A DNA stretch of 6,832 bases from an uncultured Tidjanibacter sp. (GCA_934663885.1 CAKUKW010000111.1:1-6832), one strand, 5' to 3'; positions 1-6,712 are shown, numbered from the stretch's first letter. Notes: a model not told the origin generated them from the sequence alone. Numbers and translations: made by a program.

Positions 1-1
1 G

Positions 2-718
2 TTCAAGATTGTGCGCGGCGGGAGCAACAGGGATCTTGTTCAGAATTCCCAGATCCTCTCGGCGCACCTGCATGAAGTCATAAATAAGAACAGGTCTATC
101 TGGATATCCCAGCGGGACGGACGCACCAAGGACGGGAACGACAGGACCGATCAGGGCCTCGTCAAAATGCTTACCATGGACGGCACAGATTCGACCATTT
201 TTGAGTCCCTCTCTCATCTTAATATAATCCCTTTCGCCATTTCATACGAATACGAAAGTTGCGATGCCCTTAAAGCGCGTGAAATATATATATCGAGGCG
301 GGGCGCTTATGTCAAACAGCCGGGGGAAGACCTTAAAAGCATACTTACCGGAGTACAGCAGTACAAAGGGGAGGTCCATCTGGAATTGTGTGAACCCGTA
401 ACCGCGGCCGAAATATCCGATCTGGAAGGCGAAAACAATAACGAAACCCTGAGGAATATGGCTGCGCTCATAGACCGCAGGATAATATCCGCCTACAAGC
501 TTTACGGCACAAACTATATAGCCTACGATATCCGGAAAGGCACTTCTGAATTTTCGGGGAAATATACGACGGCTCAGAGGGAGGAATTTACCGCATATCT
601 AAAAAAACAGGCCTCCGCGATTGAGGGCGATCAGGACGAAATTTTCGATATTTTATTGGATATATACGCTGCTCCGGTAGTGAACAAACTGGAATTACAT
701 AATACCGCCAGGCTCTGA
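2..718 (+). CDS. 1-acyl-sn-glycerol-3-phosphate acyltransferase-like protein, 3' part (5' end outside window)
   Basis: The frame is open from base 2 (Phe-Lys-Ile-Val-Arg-Gly-Gly) to the TGA at 718, so the gene enters from the left and the GTG at 11 is unlikely to be the real start. The block WISQRDGRTKDGNDRT about 30 residues in resembles the third conserved block of glycerolipid acyltransferases (the PEGTRS-equivalent) in the form seen in Bacteroidetes homologues. LNIIPFAISYEYE further on fits the following 'IP' block. The catalytic HX4D motif would lie upstream and is not visible. Members of this family transfer an acyl chain to a lysophospholipid or glycerol phosphate at the inner membrane. 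The C-terminal part is mostly helical and has no recognised extra domain. Base composition matches the next two genes, so it is probably core genome. The family call is fairly secure; exact substrate is not. No convincing terminator follows it. Confidence 0.78.
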   Translation, partial: FKIVRGGSNRDLVQNSQILSAHLHEVINKNRSIWISQRDGRTKDGNDRTDQGLVKMLTMDGTDSTIFESLSHLNIIPFAISYEYESCDALKAREIYISRRGAYVKQPGEDLKSILTGVQQYKGEVHLELCEPVTAAEISDLEGENNNETLRNMAALIDRRIISAYKLYGTNYIAYDIRKGTSEFSGKYTTAQREEFTAYLKKQASAIEGDQDEIFDILLDIYAAPVVNKLELHNTARL

Positions 719-850
719 TTCCAACGATCAAAATATTTCATTTCAACAAAAAATTCTACGGCGCGAATGTGTCGTAAAAATGACGTAAGCACGGCGCAAC
801 AACTTCAGGGATATAGTGCGTTATTTGTACCGAACCAAAATTGAAGCGCT

Positions 851-1462
851 ATGGACAAAACCCAATTCTCAGAGAACGTAAAAAAACTCCGTACGGGCAG
901 GGGCCTTACCCAGGAAGCCCTCGCCGAAAAATCCCGACTCAGTCTTCGAACCGTACAAAGAATCGAAGGTGGGGAGGTAAATCCTCGAAGTGAAACACTG
1001 ATAATGCTTTCCAACGCACTGGGGGTATCTCCGGCCGAGCTGGCCGACTGGTCGGTTAACGAGAACAAGGGTTATCTCGCCCTGCTCAATCTTTCATCGC
1101 TATCATTCATAATATTCCCGATACTCGGCATAATTATGCCACTTATATTATGGGTATCACAGAAGGACAAGATACAGGGCCTGGAAAGGAGTGCCCGGAA
1201 AACGATCAATTTCCAGATAACATGGAATATAATACTATTCCTGTTTTCGATCTACCTTGTGATAAAAACAATATTCGCCTTCGATCAGATTCAACTCTCA
1301 GGCGATATAAACAGGTCGGTTATCTCGGGCATAACGAATAGCTTCCTGTCGCAATATATATGGTTGTGTGTATACAATGCGGTTTTCGCCCTGTTGAATA
1401 CTGTATTGTCTGCCTGCGGCCGCAAAAACTTCTGGTTTCCGTCGATACCTTTTTTGCGGTGA
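851..1462 (+). CDS. XRE-family helix-turn-helix protein with C-terminal DUF4870-like membrane domain
   Basis: This 203-residue protein has two parts. Residues about 6-64 form an XRE/Cro-type DNA-binding domain: LTQEALAEKSRLSLRTVQRI covers the two helices of the helix-turn-helix, and the GGEVNPRSETL region follows. Residues about 75-186 form three hydrophobic segments (about 77-101, 121-143, 165-187). The pattern IIMPLILWVSQKD, followed by a short charged linker and TINFQITWNIILF, is characteristic of DUF4870/Tic20-like domains. It would therefore be a membrane-tethered regulator; its signal and target are unknown. The start is the ATG at 851, preceded by only a weak GAAG. A poor -7-like box (GTTATTTG, about 820-827) lies upstream. 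The gene stands alone, 132 bp after the acyltransferase, and is convergent with cyuA across a terminator. An antisense 87-residue frame over its 5' end is a shadow. Confidence 0.85.
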   Translation: MDKTQFSENVKKLRTGRGLTQEALAEKSRLSLRTVQRIEGGEVNPRSETLIMLSNALGVSPAELADWSVNENKGYLALLNLSSLSFIIFPILGIIMPLILWVSQKDKIQGLERSARKTINFQITWNIILFLFSIYLVIKTIFAFDQIQLSGDINRSVISGITNSFLSQYIWLCVYNAVFALLNTVLSACGRKNFWFPSIPFLR

Positions 1463-1499
1463 ACCGATTCAGGAACATCCGTACCTTGGAATACGGCAT

Positions 1500-1528
1500 A
1501 AAAAACGCGGGAATGTCTCCCGCGTTTA
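1500..1528. terminator. bidirectional intrinsic terminator between convergent genes
   Basis: A perfect 10-bp stem, AAACGCGGGA (1503-1512) with TCCCGCGTTT (1518-1527), encloses the 5-base loop ATGTC. It lies between the stop of the XRE/DUF4870 gene (1462) and the stop of cyuA (1547). Read leftward the stem is followed by TTTTTT, the stronger orientation, ending cyuA transcripts. Read rightward it is followed by the weaker TATATTTTA, which could end transcripts from the regulator gene. Confidence 0.85.
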
Positions 1529-1546
1529 TATTTTACATATATACCT

Positions 1547-2854
1547 TTAATTACACATTATGTCCAATATCAGGTCGTCGGTCTCTTTCATTCCCTGCGA
1601 GCCTATGGTAGCGAGGTTTCGGATAGTCTGTTCCACGCAGCCCTCTATAATCCCTTCGTCCTCCGAAATACAGATATTTTCAAGGGCCAGTATCGCCGCC
1701 TGGACTGCGGATTGAACTGCCGAAGATACTTTCAGTGCGCATCCTACTTTAGCTCCGTCACAGACCATCCCGGTTATGTTACCTATCATATTCTTTATCG
1801 AGTAACAAACCTGGTCGTAATTTCCTCCGCTCAGGTATACGATTCCACAAGCTGAACCGGTAGAAGCCACCACACATCCGCAAAGCGCCGAAAGACGTCC
1901 CAGGTACTGTTTTATATGTATAGCGACAAGATGGCTCAGGGTAAGGGCGCGTGCAAGGTCTTCATAGGAGGACATCATTTTCTCGGCTGCGGCTACCACC
2001 GGCATCGTAACCGTAATACCCTGGTTGCCGCTGCCCGAATTACTCATTGCAGGAAGCGTACAGCCGGCCATCCTCGCGTCCGAAGCCGCTGCCGTAAGCG
2101 CCATCGAATGGGTAAGCAAACCGTGTCCGAATACATCTCTGTGTATATTTGCCTGGATTGTTTTCCCAACTTTAAGCCCGTAATCATGCAGCAGTCCTTC
2201 TTTTGCCAATTCCTTGTTCATGCTGGCCGCTTCAAGCATAAATTCTATATCGTGCAACGGAACCTCATGCACGAAATCCCAGATAGTCCTGACATCGAGT
2301 TCGACGTTATTTTCATCACCCGCGCCGGAATCGGAACCCGGATAGCACTTAGGAGCAGTATCTACTTCATAAATAGCCTCCCCGTTTACACCGTAATATA
2401 CTATATTATCGTGGCACCCTTGTATGACCGTCCGTGCGTAATCGTCCCCATTACGAACTACGGCGGCCACATATAGTTTCTGCGGAGTATTAGCTACGGA
2501 TATTTTTACCCGTTTCTCCGCTACTATACCTTTGGCTTTGGCTACGGCATCAGAGGTAAGATCTCTGAAAACCTCGAGCTTATATTCGGACTTACCACAA
2601 ACCTGCGAAAGAGCGGATGCGACATGAAGGCCTACCATCCCGGTGCCTGGAATACCGACACCCATGCCGTTCTTGAGAACATTACCGCTTACTTCAACAT
2701 CTATATTCTCAGGTTCCACCCCTTTGGTACGCAGCAGTTCGCAGGATTTGGCAACCGCCAGCGCCACAGCTATGGGCTCCGTGCATCCCAGTGCGGGTTT
2801 TACCTCACTGTGGAGGAGTTCAAGTATTTCATCTGTTTTCTTTCGGGTAACCAT
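1547..2854 (-). CDS. cyuA: L-cysteine desulfidase / UPF0597 family (CyuA/YhaM-like)
   Basis: The 435-residue product is a full-length member of the UPF0597 (serine dehydratase alpha-chain-like) family, whose characterised members use an oxygen-sensitive [4Fe-4S] cluster to break L-cysteine into pyruvate, ammonia and sulfide in the cytoplasm. Visible signatures are EVKPALGCTEPIAVALA (about 17-33, with Cys24), the SGNVLKNGMGVGIPGTG block (56-72), SNSGSGNQGI (271-280), and a C-terminal set of cysteines in LCGC (325 and 327), SACG (336), MVCDGAK (365) and GCAL (372), among which cluster ligands are expected. The ATG at 2854 is chosen because the conserved N-terminus starts immediately after it and GAGG sits 7 bases upstream. 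No cyuP-like transporter is adjacent. The gene ends in the hairpin at about 1500-1528. Its 5' region is unusually structured (see entries at 2889-2920 and 2997-3044). Several plus-strand frames across it are shadows. Confidence 0.92.
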   Translation of the reverse strand: MVTRKKTDEILELLHSEVKPALGCTEPIAVALAVAKSCELLRTKGVEPENIDVEVSGNVLKNGMGVGIPGTGMVGLHVASALSQVCGKSEYKLEVFRDLTSDAVAKAKGIVAEKRVKISVANTPQKLYVAAVVRNGDDYARTVIQGCHDNIVYYGVNGEAIYEVDTAPKCYPGSDSGAGDENNVELDVRTIWDFVHEVPLHDIEFMLEAASMNKELAKEGLLHDYGLKVGKTIQANIHRDVFGHGLLTHSMALTAAASDARMAGCTLPAMSNSGSGNQGITVTMPVVAAAEKMMSSYEDLARALTLSHLVAIHIKQYLGRLSALCGCVVASTGSACGIVYLSGGNYDQVCYSIKNMIGNITGMVCDGAKVGCALKVSSAVQSAVQAAILALENICISEDEGIIEGCVEQTIRNLATIGSQGMKETDDLILDIMCN

Positions 2855-2858
2855 AACA

Positions 2859-2870
2859 ATGCCTCGGCAT
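2859..2870 (-). promoter_or_regulatory. cyuA ribosome binding site within a small palindrome
   Basis: On the minus strand GAGG lies 7 bases before the cyuA ATG at 2854. It sits inside ATGCCGAGGCAT, whose 5-bp arms (ATGCC/GGCAT) flank only two bases. The SD-like element supports the chosen start. The palindrome may modestly affect access but is too short to infer regulation. Confidence 0.45.
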
Positions 2871-2888
2871 AATAATGATTCTACAAAT

Positions 2889-2920
2889 AAAAAAGGATGA
2901 CATCCGTAAAAACCTCATCC
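2889..2920 (-). terminator. terminator-like hairpin with T-run in the cyuA 5' region (possible attenuator)
   Basis: Read on the minus strand, GGATGA (2920-2915) can pair with TCATCC (2900-2895) across a 14-base loop, and the stem is followed directly by six T (2894-2889). It ends only about 35 bases before the cyuA start, so it would act on transcripts entering cyuA, either ending read-through from the right or acting as an attenuator. The stem is only 6 bp, and the descending arm can also fold as the competing GGATG/CATCC palindrome. Strength is uncertain. Confidence 0.35.
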
Positions 2921-2996
2921 CGTATAATATCCCGGCTATACCCGGAGTAATCTTCCAAAATCTCCATTCAGCAAAAAACCCTCCGTAATCGGACGA

Positions 2997-3044
2997 TTAA
3001 CAGAGAGTTAATTCAGTTAAATTAAGTGCTTCCTCTGGGATCAT
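2997..3044 (-). CDS. possible leader peptide upstream of cyuA (15 codons)
   Basis: An ATG at 3044 opens a 15-codon frame, MIPEEALNLTELTLC, ending TGT-TAA. GGAAG (3056-3052) stands 7 bases before it, a better Shine-Dalgarno than most genes here have; an in-frame ATG at 3050 is too close to it. TACATTTTG (3069-3061, minus strand) just upstream resembles a TAnnTTTG -7 box with one extra T. Right after the stop a TAATC/GATTA hairpin can form. A peptide ending in Cys ahead of a cysteine-degrading enzyme is suggestive, but there is only one Cys codon, whereas classical attenuators use runs. It may be a chance ORF. Confidence 0.2.
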   Translation of the reverse strand: MIPEEALNLTELTLC

Positions 3045-3087
3045 TCGCATTCTTCCGGCGCAAAATGTACCGTTTTTATTTTCAGCC

Positions 3088-3130
3088 GGTTACGTTTGCG
3101 TAACCTCGCCGGTAACCTTCAAAGGTTACG
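3088..3130. repeat. four-armed GGTTACG/CGTAACC inverted-repeat cluster
   Basis: Four related 7-base arms occur in 43 bases: GGTTACG (3088-3094), CGTAACC (3099-3105), GGTAACC (3111-3117) and GGTTACG (3124-3130). The first two form a 7-bp hairpin with loop TTTG. The second pair forms GTAACCTT/AAGGTTAC. Arm 2 (CGTAACC) can also pair perfectly with arm 4, so alternative folds are possible. There is no adjacent T-run in either direction, so an intrinsic terminator is unlikely. A tandem operator or a structured RNA are alternatives. Confidence 0.6.
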
Positions 3131-3286
3131 ATTAGCATACGGAAATGTGACTATGATTTGTCCCATATCAATGTCTGCGAATGTCCATCAGAATATATTT
3201 AGCCGATTAAAAGTATCTCCTAATCGTATTCCATTGCCAAAGAACGCTTTCGTAAAACAGTGAAGATCTGTGCTTTTCTTACGTGT

Positions 3287-3318
3287 CAAAGATAATCCAT
3301 TACTTTGAAATGTTCAAA
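3287..3318 (-). promoter_or_regulatory. Bacteroidetes-type promoter-like boxes directed toward cyuA
   Basis: On the minus strand TTTG (3318-3315) and TATCTTTG (3294-3287) are 20 bases apart, close to the Bacteroides consensus of a -33 TTTG and -7 TAnnTTTG. The -33-like box overlaps the stop codon of the protease gene, and a TTTGAA/TTCAAA palindrome (3304-3318) covers the same spot. Transcription would run leftward through the structured 2855-3280 region into cyuA with a leader of over 400 bases, or make a separate small RNA. The match is good but unsupported by other evidence. Confidence 0.35.
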
Positions 3319-3943
3319 TGAATAAGGGTTTAACTGAAATTTTAATTTTCCTGTTGTCGACTTTAGATGGTTTAACTATCACGCGGCGAATGAAGTTTTC
3401 TTCATTCTTAATTTTGCTATAATAATGTATTGGTATATCAAATAACTGCACCAATTTCTTAGTGATATTAATGATATCTACACGACGCATTTTATTTGCG
3501 TCAATTTCATTTATCAAGTGAAAGAAAGAAGGCCAAAATAATGCTGCTTTGTCAAAATCGACATCAGTAGGTGTCCCTATTAGCGAATAAGCACCATTAC
3601 CAACGATCAGATATGAAGCCAACTCTCTATTGGCTCCCCTACAAGCAGATATGAATACCCGTTTATTTTTAAGATATTTATCACTCATACGCTTAAACTC
3701 CAGATTAGAAATACTGTTGCCATTCAATTCAAACCCTTCATTATCTGCATGACAAGATATATAAAGGTATCTAAAATTGGAACTGTTAAATTTAGCTAAA
3801 GCCATCTGTAATTCTTCTTCCGTATCGACCCACACATATTTTGCTGGTATGCGAGAAAGCTTAAGTATCTCATTTAAATTATCCCCTTCATTATAATCAC
3901 CTTCTCTAAGAAATTCAATTATAAACACACCATATTTCGCCAT
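3314..3943 (-). CDS. CHAT/caspase-like (clan CD) protease, partner of the KAP NTPase
   Basis: This 209-residue protein shows the core of a CHAT or caspase-fold cysteine protease. A hydrophobic strand leads into YISCHAD (61-67), placing the expected catalytic His at 65. A second strand leads into FISACRG (97-103), with the expected nucleophile Cys101; SACRG differs from the caspase pentapeptide QACRG only at its first residue. The downstream pattern of Gly-Ala, SLIGTPTDVDFDKAALFWPSFF (120-141, interrupted only by family variation) resembles the 'Ga-avig-vdD-a-F' end of CHAT domains. The usual HG is HA here. There is no signal peptide or membrane segment, and it is nearly only the catalytic domain plus a Lys-rich tail (176-209). 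It starts 14 bases after the NTPase stop with a good AGAAGG, so the two genes are one operon. Composition is AT-rich, unlike cyuA. Family call is fairly confident; substrate and defence role are inferred. Confidence 0.72.
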   Translation of the reverse strand: MAKYGVFIIEFLREGDYNEGDNLNEILKLSRIPAKYVWVDTEEELQMALAKFNSSNFRYLYISCHADNEGFELNGNSISNLEFKRMSDKYLKNKRVFISACRGANRELASYLIVGNGAYSLIGTPTDVDFDKAALFWPSFFHLINEIDANKMRRVDIINITKKLVQLFDIPIHYYSKIKNEENFIRRVIVKPSKVDNRKIKISVKPLFI

Positions 3944-3950
3944 ATCTTAA

Positions 3951-3956
3951 CCTTCT
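3951..3956 (-). promoter_or_regulatory. strong Shine-Dalgarno for the CHAT-like protease
   Basis: AGAAGG on the minus strand lies 7 bases before the ATG at 3943, inside the 14-base gap after the NTPase stop. It fixes the protease start and indicates translation from the shared operon transcript. The NTPase itself has no comparable element. Confidence 0.7.
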
Positions 3957-3957
3957 A

Positions 3958-6615
3958 CTAATTTAATTCTGCAACTATCAGTTGATCTAGCTCATTGAAT
4001 GAGCTTATAACCTTCAATTGTACAGCTCCTCGATACTTTATAGGGGTATGTATTTCCATTGTTCTCGAATACAAACTTCTAAGACGCTCATAATAGGTTT
4101 GCCTGTAATCGGGAGAGGCCTCATATTTTGCTTTCTCTGCTTCATATTCTCTCTCTATCTGTTCGAGGTTGTCTAACTTCCTGATCTCTTCCTCAAGATT
4201 ACTATCTATTTTATCTTGGACATTTCCCATATTTTCATAATATAACTGCTCAAAGTCATTTCTTACATATAGCCGCCAGAAGTTTCTGACTAACTTTATT
4301 TTCTGAAAGTTATCAAAACCGGGATTGTTAATAAACGCCTCAAAAACCCCTTCCGACAAGAAGATTTGCCTCCAAAATGGTTCGCAAGCGATTGAATTAA
4401 AATTTGGGTTGGAAATAGTGCTACCCAGAAATATGAAACCGTCCAAGTAACTCTGGGGATTAAAGTCAATCAACTCTTTTACTCTCTCGCATGATTCGGG
4501 ATCCAATATTATTTTTAATGTAACCGGCTCCCTGTCAGATATGCAGGCATATAATAAATGCTTATATACACTAAGCTCTGTATTCCCTGTTCGAATAGAC
4601 CTTTCGAGATATAACTTACTCCATTCTAATATTTCTTCTTTAGAGAAAATATAATCAACAGGATGGTCGTCTGTAAGGGTGTCGAGTATGAGCTGTTTTG
4701 TGGTATGGAAAAAGTCGTCTGTCTCTTCCCATCTAAATTTGGAATCAATTAGACGTTTGTATTCTTCCAAAGTGTACCCATAAACCCTGAGAATTTGTTC
4801 TGTATGGACTGTAGCAATTAATCTTCCGGTATGAATGTATGTATTAACCTTACCCCCTATTAAGAATAATAGATCAATATACCTCTCAAAATGTAGCTTT
4901 GAGCCATGAGAAAATAGTTCATTATAATCCAAATAATTCAATAAATCTTGTAGACTATTCTTATCCCATTCAGCAAGAATTCTTTTTACTTCATCAATTG
5001 TTTTTTGAGGATTTAGAATATTCTCCATTTCTTGGACGCTCAAAACCCCGTAGACATAATTCTCGAAATATTTATTAAAAGAAAGATCGTATCGGATTGA
5101 TTTGTAATTTTCAATTTCAAGAGGAGAAAAGTCGGGAAAAAGCTCCTTGAGGACATCCGATGATTTTGCATCACAATCTTTAGCGACTTGCAATTTCGGT
5201 GAAATTATATCCCTCCTTTCTAAATAAGATTTATTGTATAGTGCATCAAGTTCATTTGGGTATCTATATTTAATTAATGTCACCAAAAGATATTCACTGA
5301 AGACAACCTCCTCCTTAATTAATGAATAGTCCCTTAAAAATAAATTCAAAAAACGTTTGGCGTCCCTAAACGTCGGGAGATACCTGCTTATCAGTTCTTT
5401 GTTACTCCGCAGCCATGCTGTTTTTATATCTTGTTCCTCTTCATTCCAAAGTAGTCGATCTGTCAATGTTTGGGATATATAATCTAATACTTTTATGTAG
5501 GGTCTTCTTGGAATGTAAACTTCTAAGGTAAAGAATTTGTCAGAGAAATATCCATCTTCATTATTATACTTAGATCCAAGTATTTTATTCATGTGATTTT
5601 TATCATAAGCCGAGATAAAAATTATGTTACCGAATGATGCATTTTCATCTATCAACTTAAATACCTCAATTATCTCTGTATCTAATAGCCGATCAAAATC
5701 CTCAATAAATACAACGATGCGTTTGTTCAAATGATATATAGCATCTTGCAACTTATTTTTACTACCGAGACGACCATTTATTTTGCTGTAACTTCTTAAA
5801 TAAGAGGTAATATTTTTTTTGTCAATTATACTAATGGCATCAAGGTAATCTTCAAACAGATTAGAAAATTCGCCATTATAAACTTTGAGCTTAGAGCTCA
5901 AAGCCTTAAAGAAATCTTCTTGTATGAATTTCACATCTTTAGAATGGCGTGGATTAAAATCTATTATGACATATTTTTCATTCAGCATCGATTCTTTCAC
6001 CATATTCATATAGGAAGTTTTTCCACTCCCCCACGGAGATATAATTGCAATACTATGGGCGTGTTCAAAGGTTAATTCATCAATGGTTTTTGAAAGATTA
6101 AGTGCATCCAGATGATAATCGAGCTTATCTTCCGAGGAAGACCGAATTGGGATGTCAGGTATTATTTTAAACAGCGATTCATCTGAGCTTGCTTTTGCTT
6201 TTTTTGCAAACACCCTAAATAATAAGCAGCTTGCTCCAAAAATTGACGACAATCCAATCAAAATATCACTGTAACCTAAAAATCCAAACCAGTTAGGCTC
6301 TGAAATGTAATTACCGTCATATCTTACTGAAAAATAGATAATGGAAATTGCAGCTATTAAAAAAATCTGTGAGTAAGATATGATGTATTTCTTCTTTATA
6401 CAAAGGGTAATAATTCCTAATAAGATCATCCCAATAAAGAGGAATGACACATTTGTCCAGACGTTGATTTGAATATCTAAATATTTAAGTAAGTGTTTGT
6501 CAAAAAAAGATAAGAAATATTTTCTCCACCCAAACCAAATAAAAAGTATGACAGCTAAAAATACAGATTGTTTGATTGGCAGCATTGCCTTAAGTTCTTC
6601 AATTATGTTTTTCAT
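3958..6615 (-). CDS. membrane-anchored KAP-family P-loop NTPase
   Basis: The 885-residue protein begins with four likely membrane helices (about 16-36, 53-73, 78-97, 113-135), followed by a KAP-type STAND-like NTPase domain (about 165-430). Walker A is SPWGSGKT (193-200, Lys199), with Ser in place of the usual first Gly. Walker B is IVVFIEDFDRL (300-310), matching the KAP 'hhhhDDhDR' form. IIFISAYDKNHMNKIL (331-346), YFSDKFF followed by the VYIP strand end (356-369), and FRDAKRFLNLF (416-426) match later KAP motifs, the last carrying candidate arginine-finger or sensor residues. The C-terminal half (430-790) is helical with no recognised domain. About 795-850 is a highly charged likely coiled coil. 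KAP ATPases are membrane-associated signalling or gating NTPases; F-plasmid PifA, a phage-exclusion factor, is one known member, and YobI-like proteins are related. The ATG at 6615 lacks an SD, as is usual in Bacteroidetes. First gene of the operon with the CHAT-like protease; markedly AT-rich. Confidence 0.85.
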   Translation of the reverse strand: MKNIIEELKAMLPIKQSVFLAVILFIWFGWRKYFLSFFDKHLLKYLDIQINVWTNVSFLFIGMILLGIITLCIKKKYIISYSQIFLIAAISIIYFSVRYDGNYISEPNWFGFLGYSDILIGLSSIFGASCLLFRVFAKKAKASSDESLFKIIPDIPIRSSSEDKLDYHLDALNLSKTIDELTFEHAHSIAIISPWGSGKTSYMNMVKESMLNEKYVIIDFNPRHSKDVKFIQEDFFKALSSKLKVYNGEFSNLFEDYLDAISIIDKKNITSYLRSYSKINGRLGSKNKLQDAIYHLNKRIVVFIEDFDRLLDTEIIEVFKLIDENASFGNIIFISAYDKNHMNKILGSKYNNEDGYFSDKFFTLEVYIPRRPYIKVLDYISQTLTDRLLWNEEEQDIKTAWLRSNKELISRYLPTFRDAKRFLNLFLRDYSLIKEEVVFSEYLLVTLIKYRYPNELDALYNKSYLERRDIISPKLQVAKDCDAKSSDVLKELFPDFSPLEIENYKSIRYDLSFNKYFENYVYGVLSVQEMENILNPQKTIDEVKRILAEWDKNSLQDLLNYLDYNELFSHGSKLHFERYIDLLFLIGGKVNTYIHTGRLIATVHTEQILRVYGYTLEEYKRLIDSKFRWEETDDFFHTTKQLILDTLTDDHPVDYIFSKEEILEWSKLYLERSIRTGNTELSVYKHLLYACISDREPVTLKIILDPESCERVKELIDFNPQSYLDGFIFLGSTISNPNFNSIACEPFWRQIFLSEGVFEAFINNPGFDNFQKIKLVRNFWRLYVRNDFEQLYYENMGNVQDKIDSNLEEEIRKLDNLEQIEREYEAEKAKYEASPDYRQTYYERLRSLYSRTMEIHTPIKYRGAVQLKVISSFNELDQLIVAELN

Positions 6616-6667
6616 ATATTTTGCGTTGGGTTAATAAATCATACTGTAAATTATCATTATATAATAT

Positions 6668-6675
6668 CAAAGATA
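6668..6675 (-). promoter_or_regulatory. -7-like box of the NTPase-protease operon promoter
   Basis: TATCTTTG on the minus strand matches the Bacteroidetes TAnnTTTG element and lies about 52 bases before the NTPase ATG, giving a leader of roughly 45 bases. No good TTTG is seen at the -33 position, so the promoter may be weak or need an activator. It forms one arm of a 10-bp inverted repeat with the divergent box at 6713-6720. Confidence 0.5.
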
Positions 6676-6712
6676 ATCAATCTCCTTAATTATTATTTAA
6701 TACTGGAAATAT

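Larger units (their letters stand above)
2855..3313. other. 459-bp intergenic region at the composition boundary, no ordinary gene
   Basis: Between the cyuA start and the protease stop no frame longer than a few tens of codons with a credible start was found. Apart from the elements listed separately (hairpin 2889-2920, leader ORF 2997-3044, arm cluster 3088-3130, promoter-like boxes near 3290), the stretch 3131-3285 shows nothing firm. On the minus strand, 3285-3220 reads as a short protein-like tail (KAQIFTVLRKRSLAMEYD then TAG) without a start, which might be a decayed gene end or chance. No tRNA, integrase or insertion-sequence end was recognised. Confidence 0.5.

Noticed and set aside
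805..1068. Minus-strand 87-codon frame over the regulator start
   Set aside because: It overlaps the clear helix-turn-helix coding region and its translation is low-complexity Ser/Arg-rich without family features.
1150..1611. Two plus-strand frames of 63 and 83 codons overlapping the end of the regulator gene
   Set aside because: They lie in other frames of the DUF4870 domain; the second runs through the terminator hairpin into cyuA antisense.
1916..2476. 186-codon plus-strand frame inside cyuA, with other plus-strand frames at 2624-2900
   Set aside because: They are antisense to the highly conserved cyuA coding sequence, and their translations show no domain; they are shadows.
3060..3070. 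GTACATTTTGC resembling the CTnDOT-type attB core GTAnnTTTGC
   Set aside because: It has one extra T, such sequences coincide with promoter -7 boxes, and no integrase or element end is nearby.
3220..3285. Protein-like minus-strand reading KAQIFTVLRKRSLAMEYD ending in TAG, as a gene remnant
   Set aside because: No start, no recognised family and only 21 codons; a remnant of a mobile-element gene is possible but unsupported.
3304..3318. TTTGAA-ATG-TTCAAA palindrome at the protease stop as a terminator
   Set aside because: A 6-bp AT-rich stem with a 3-base loop and no following T-run is too weak to call.
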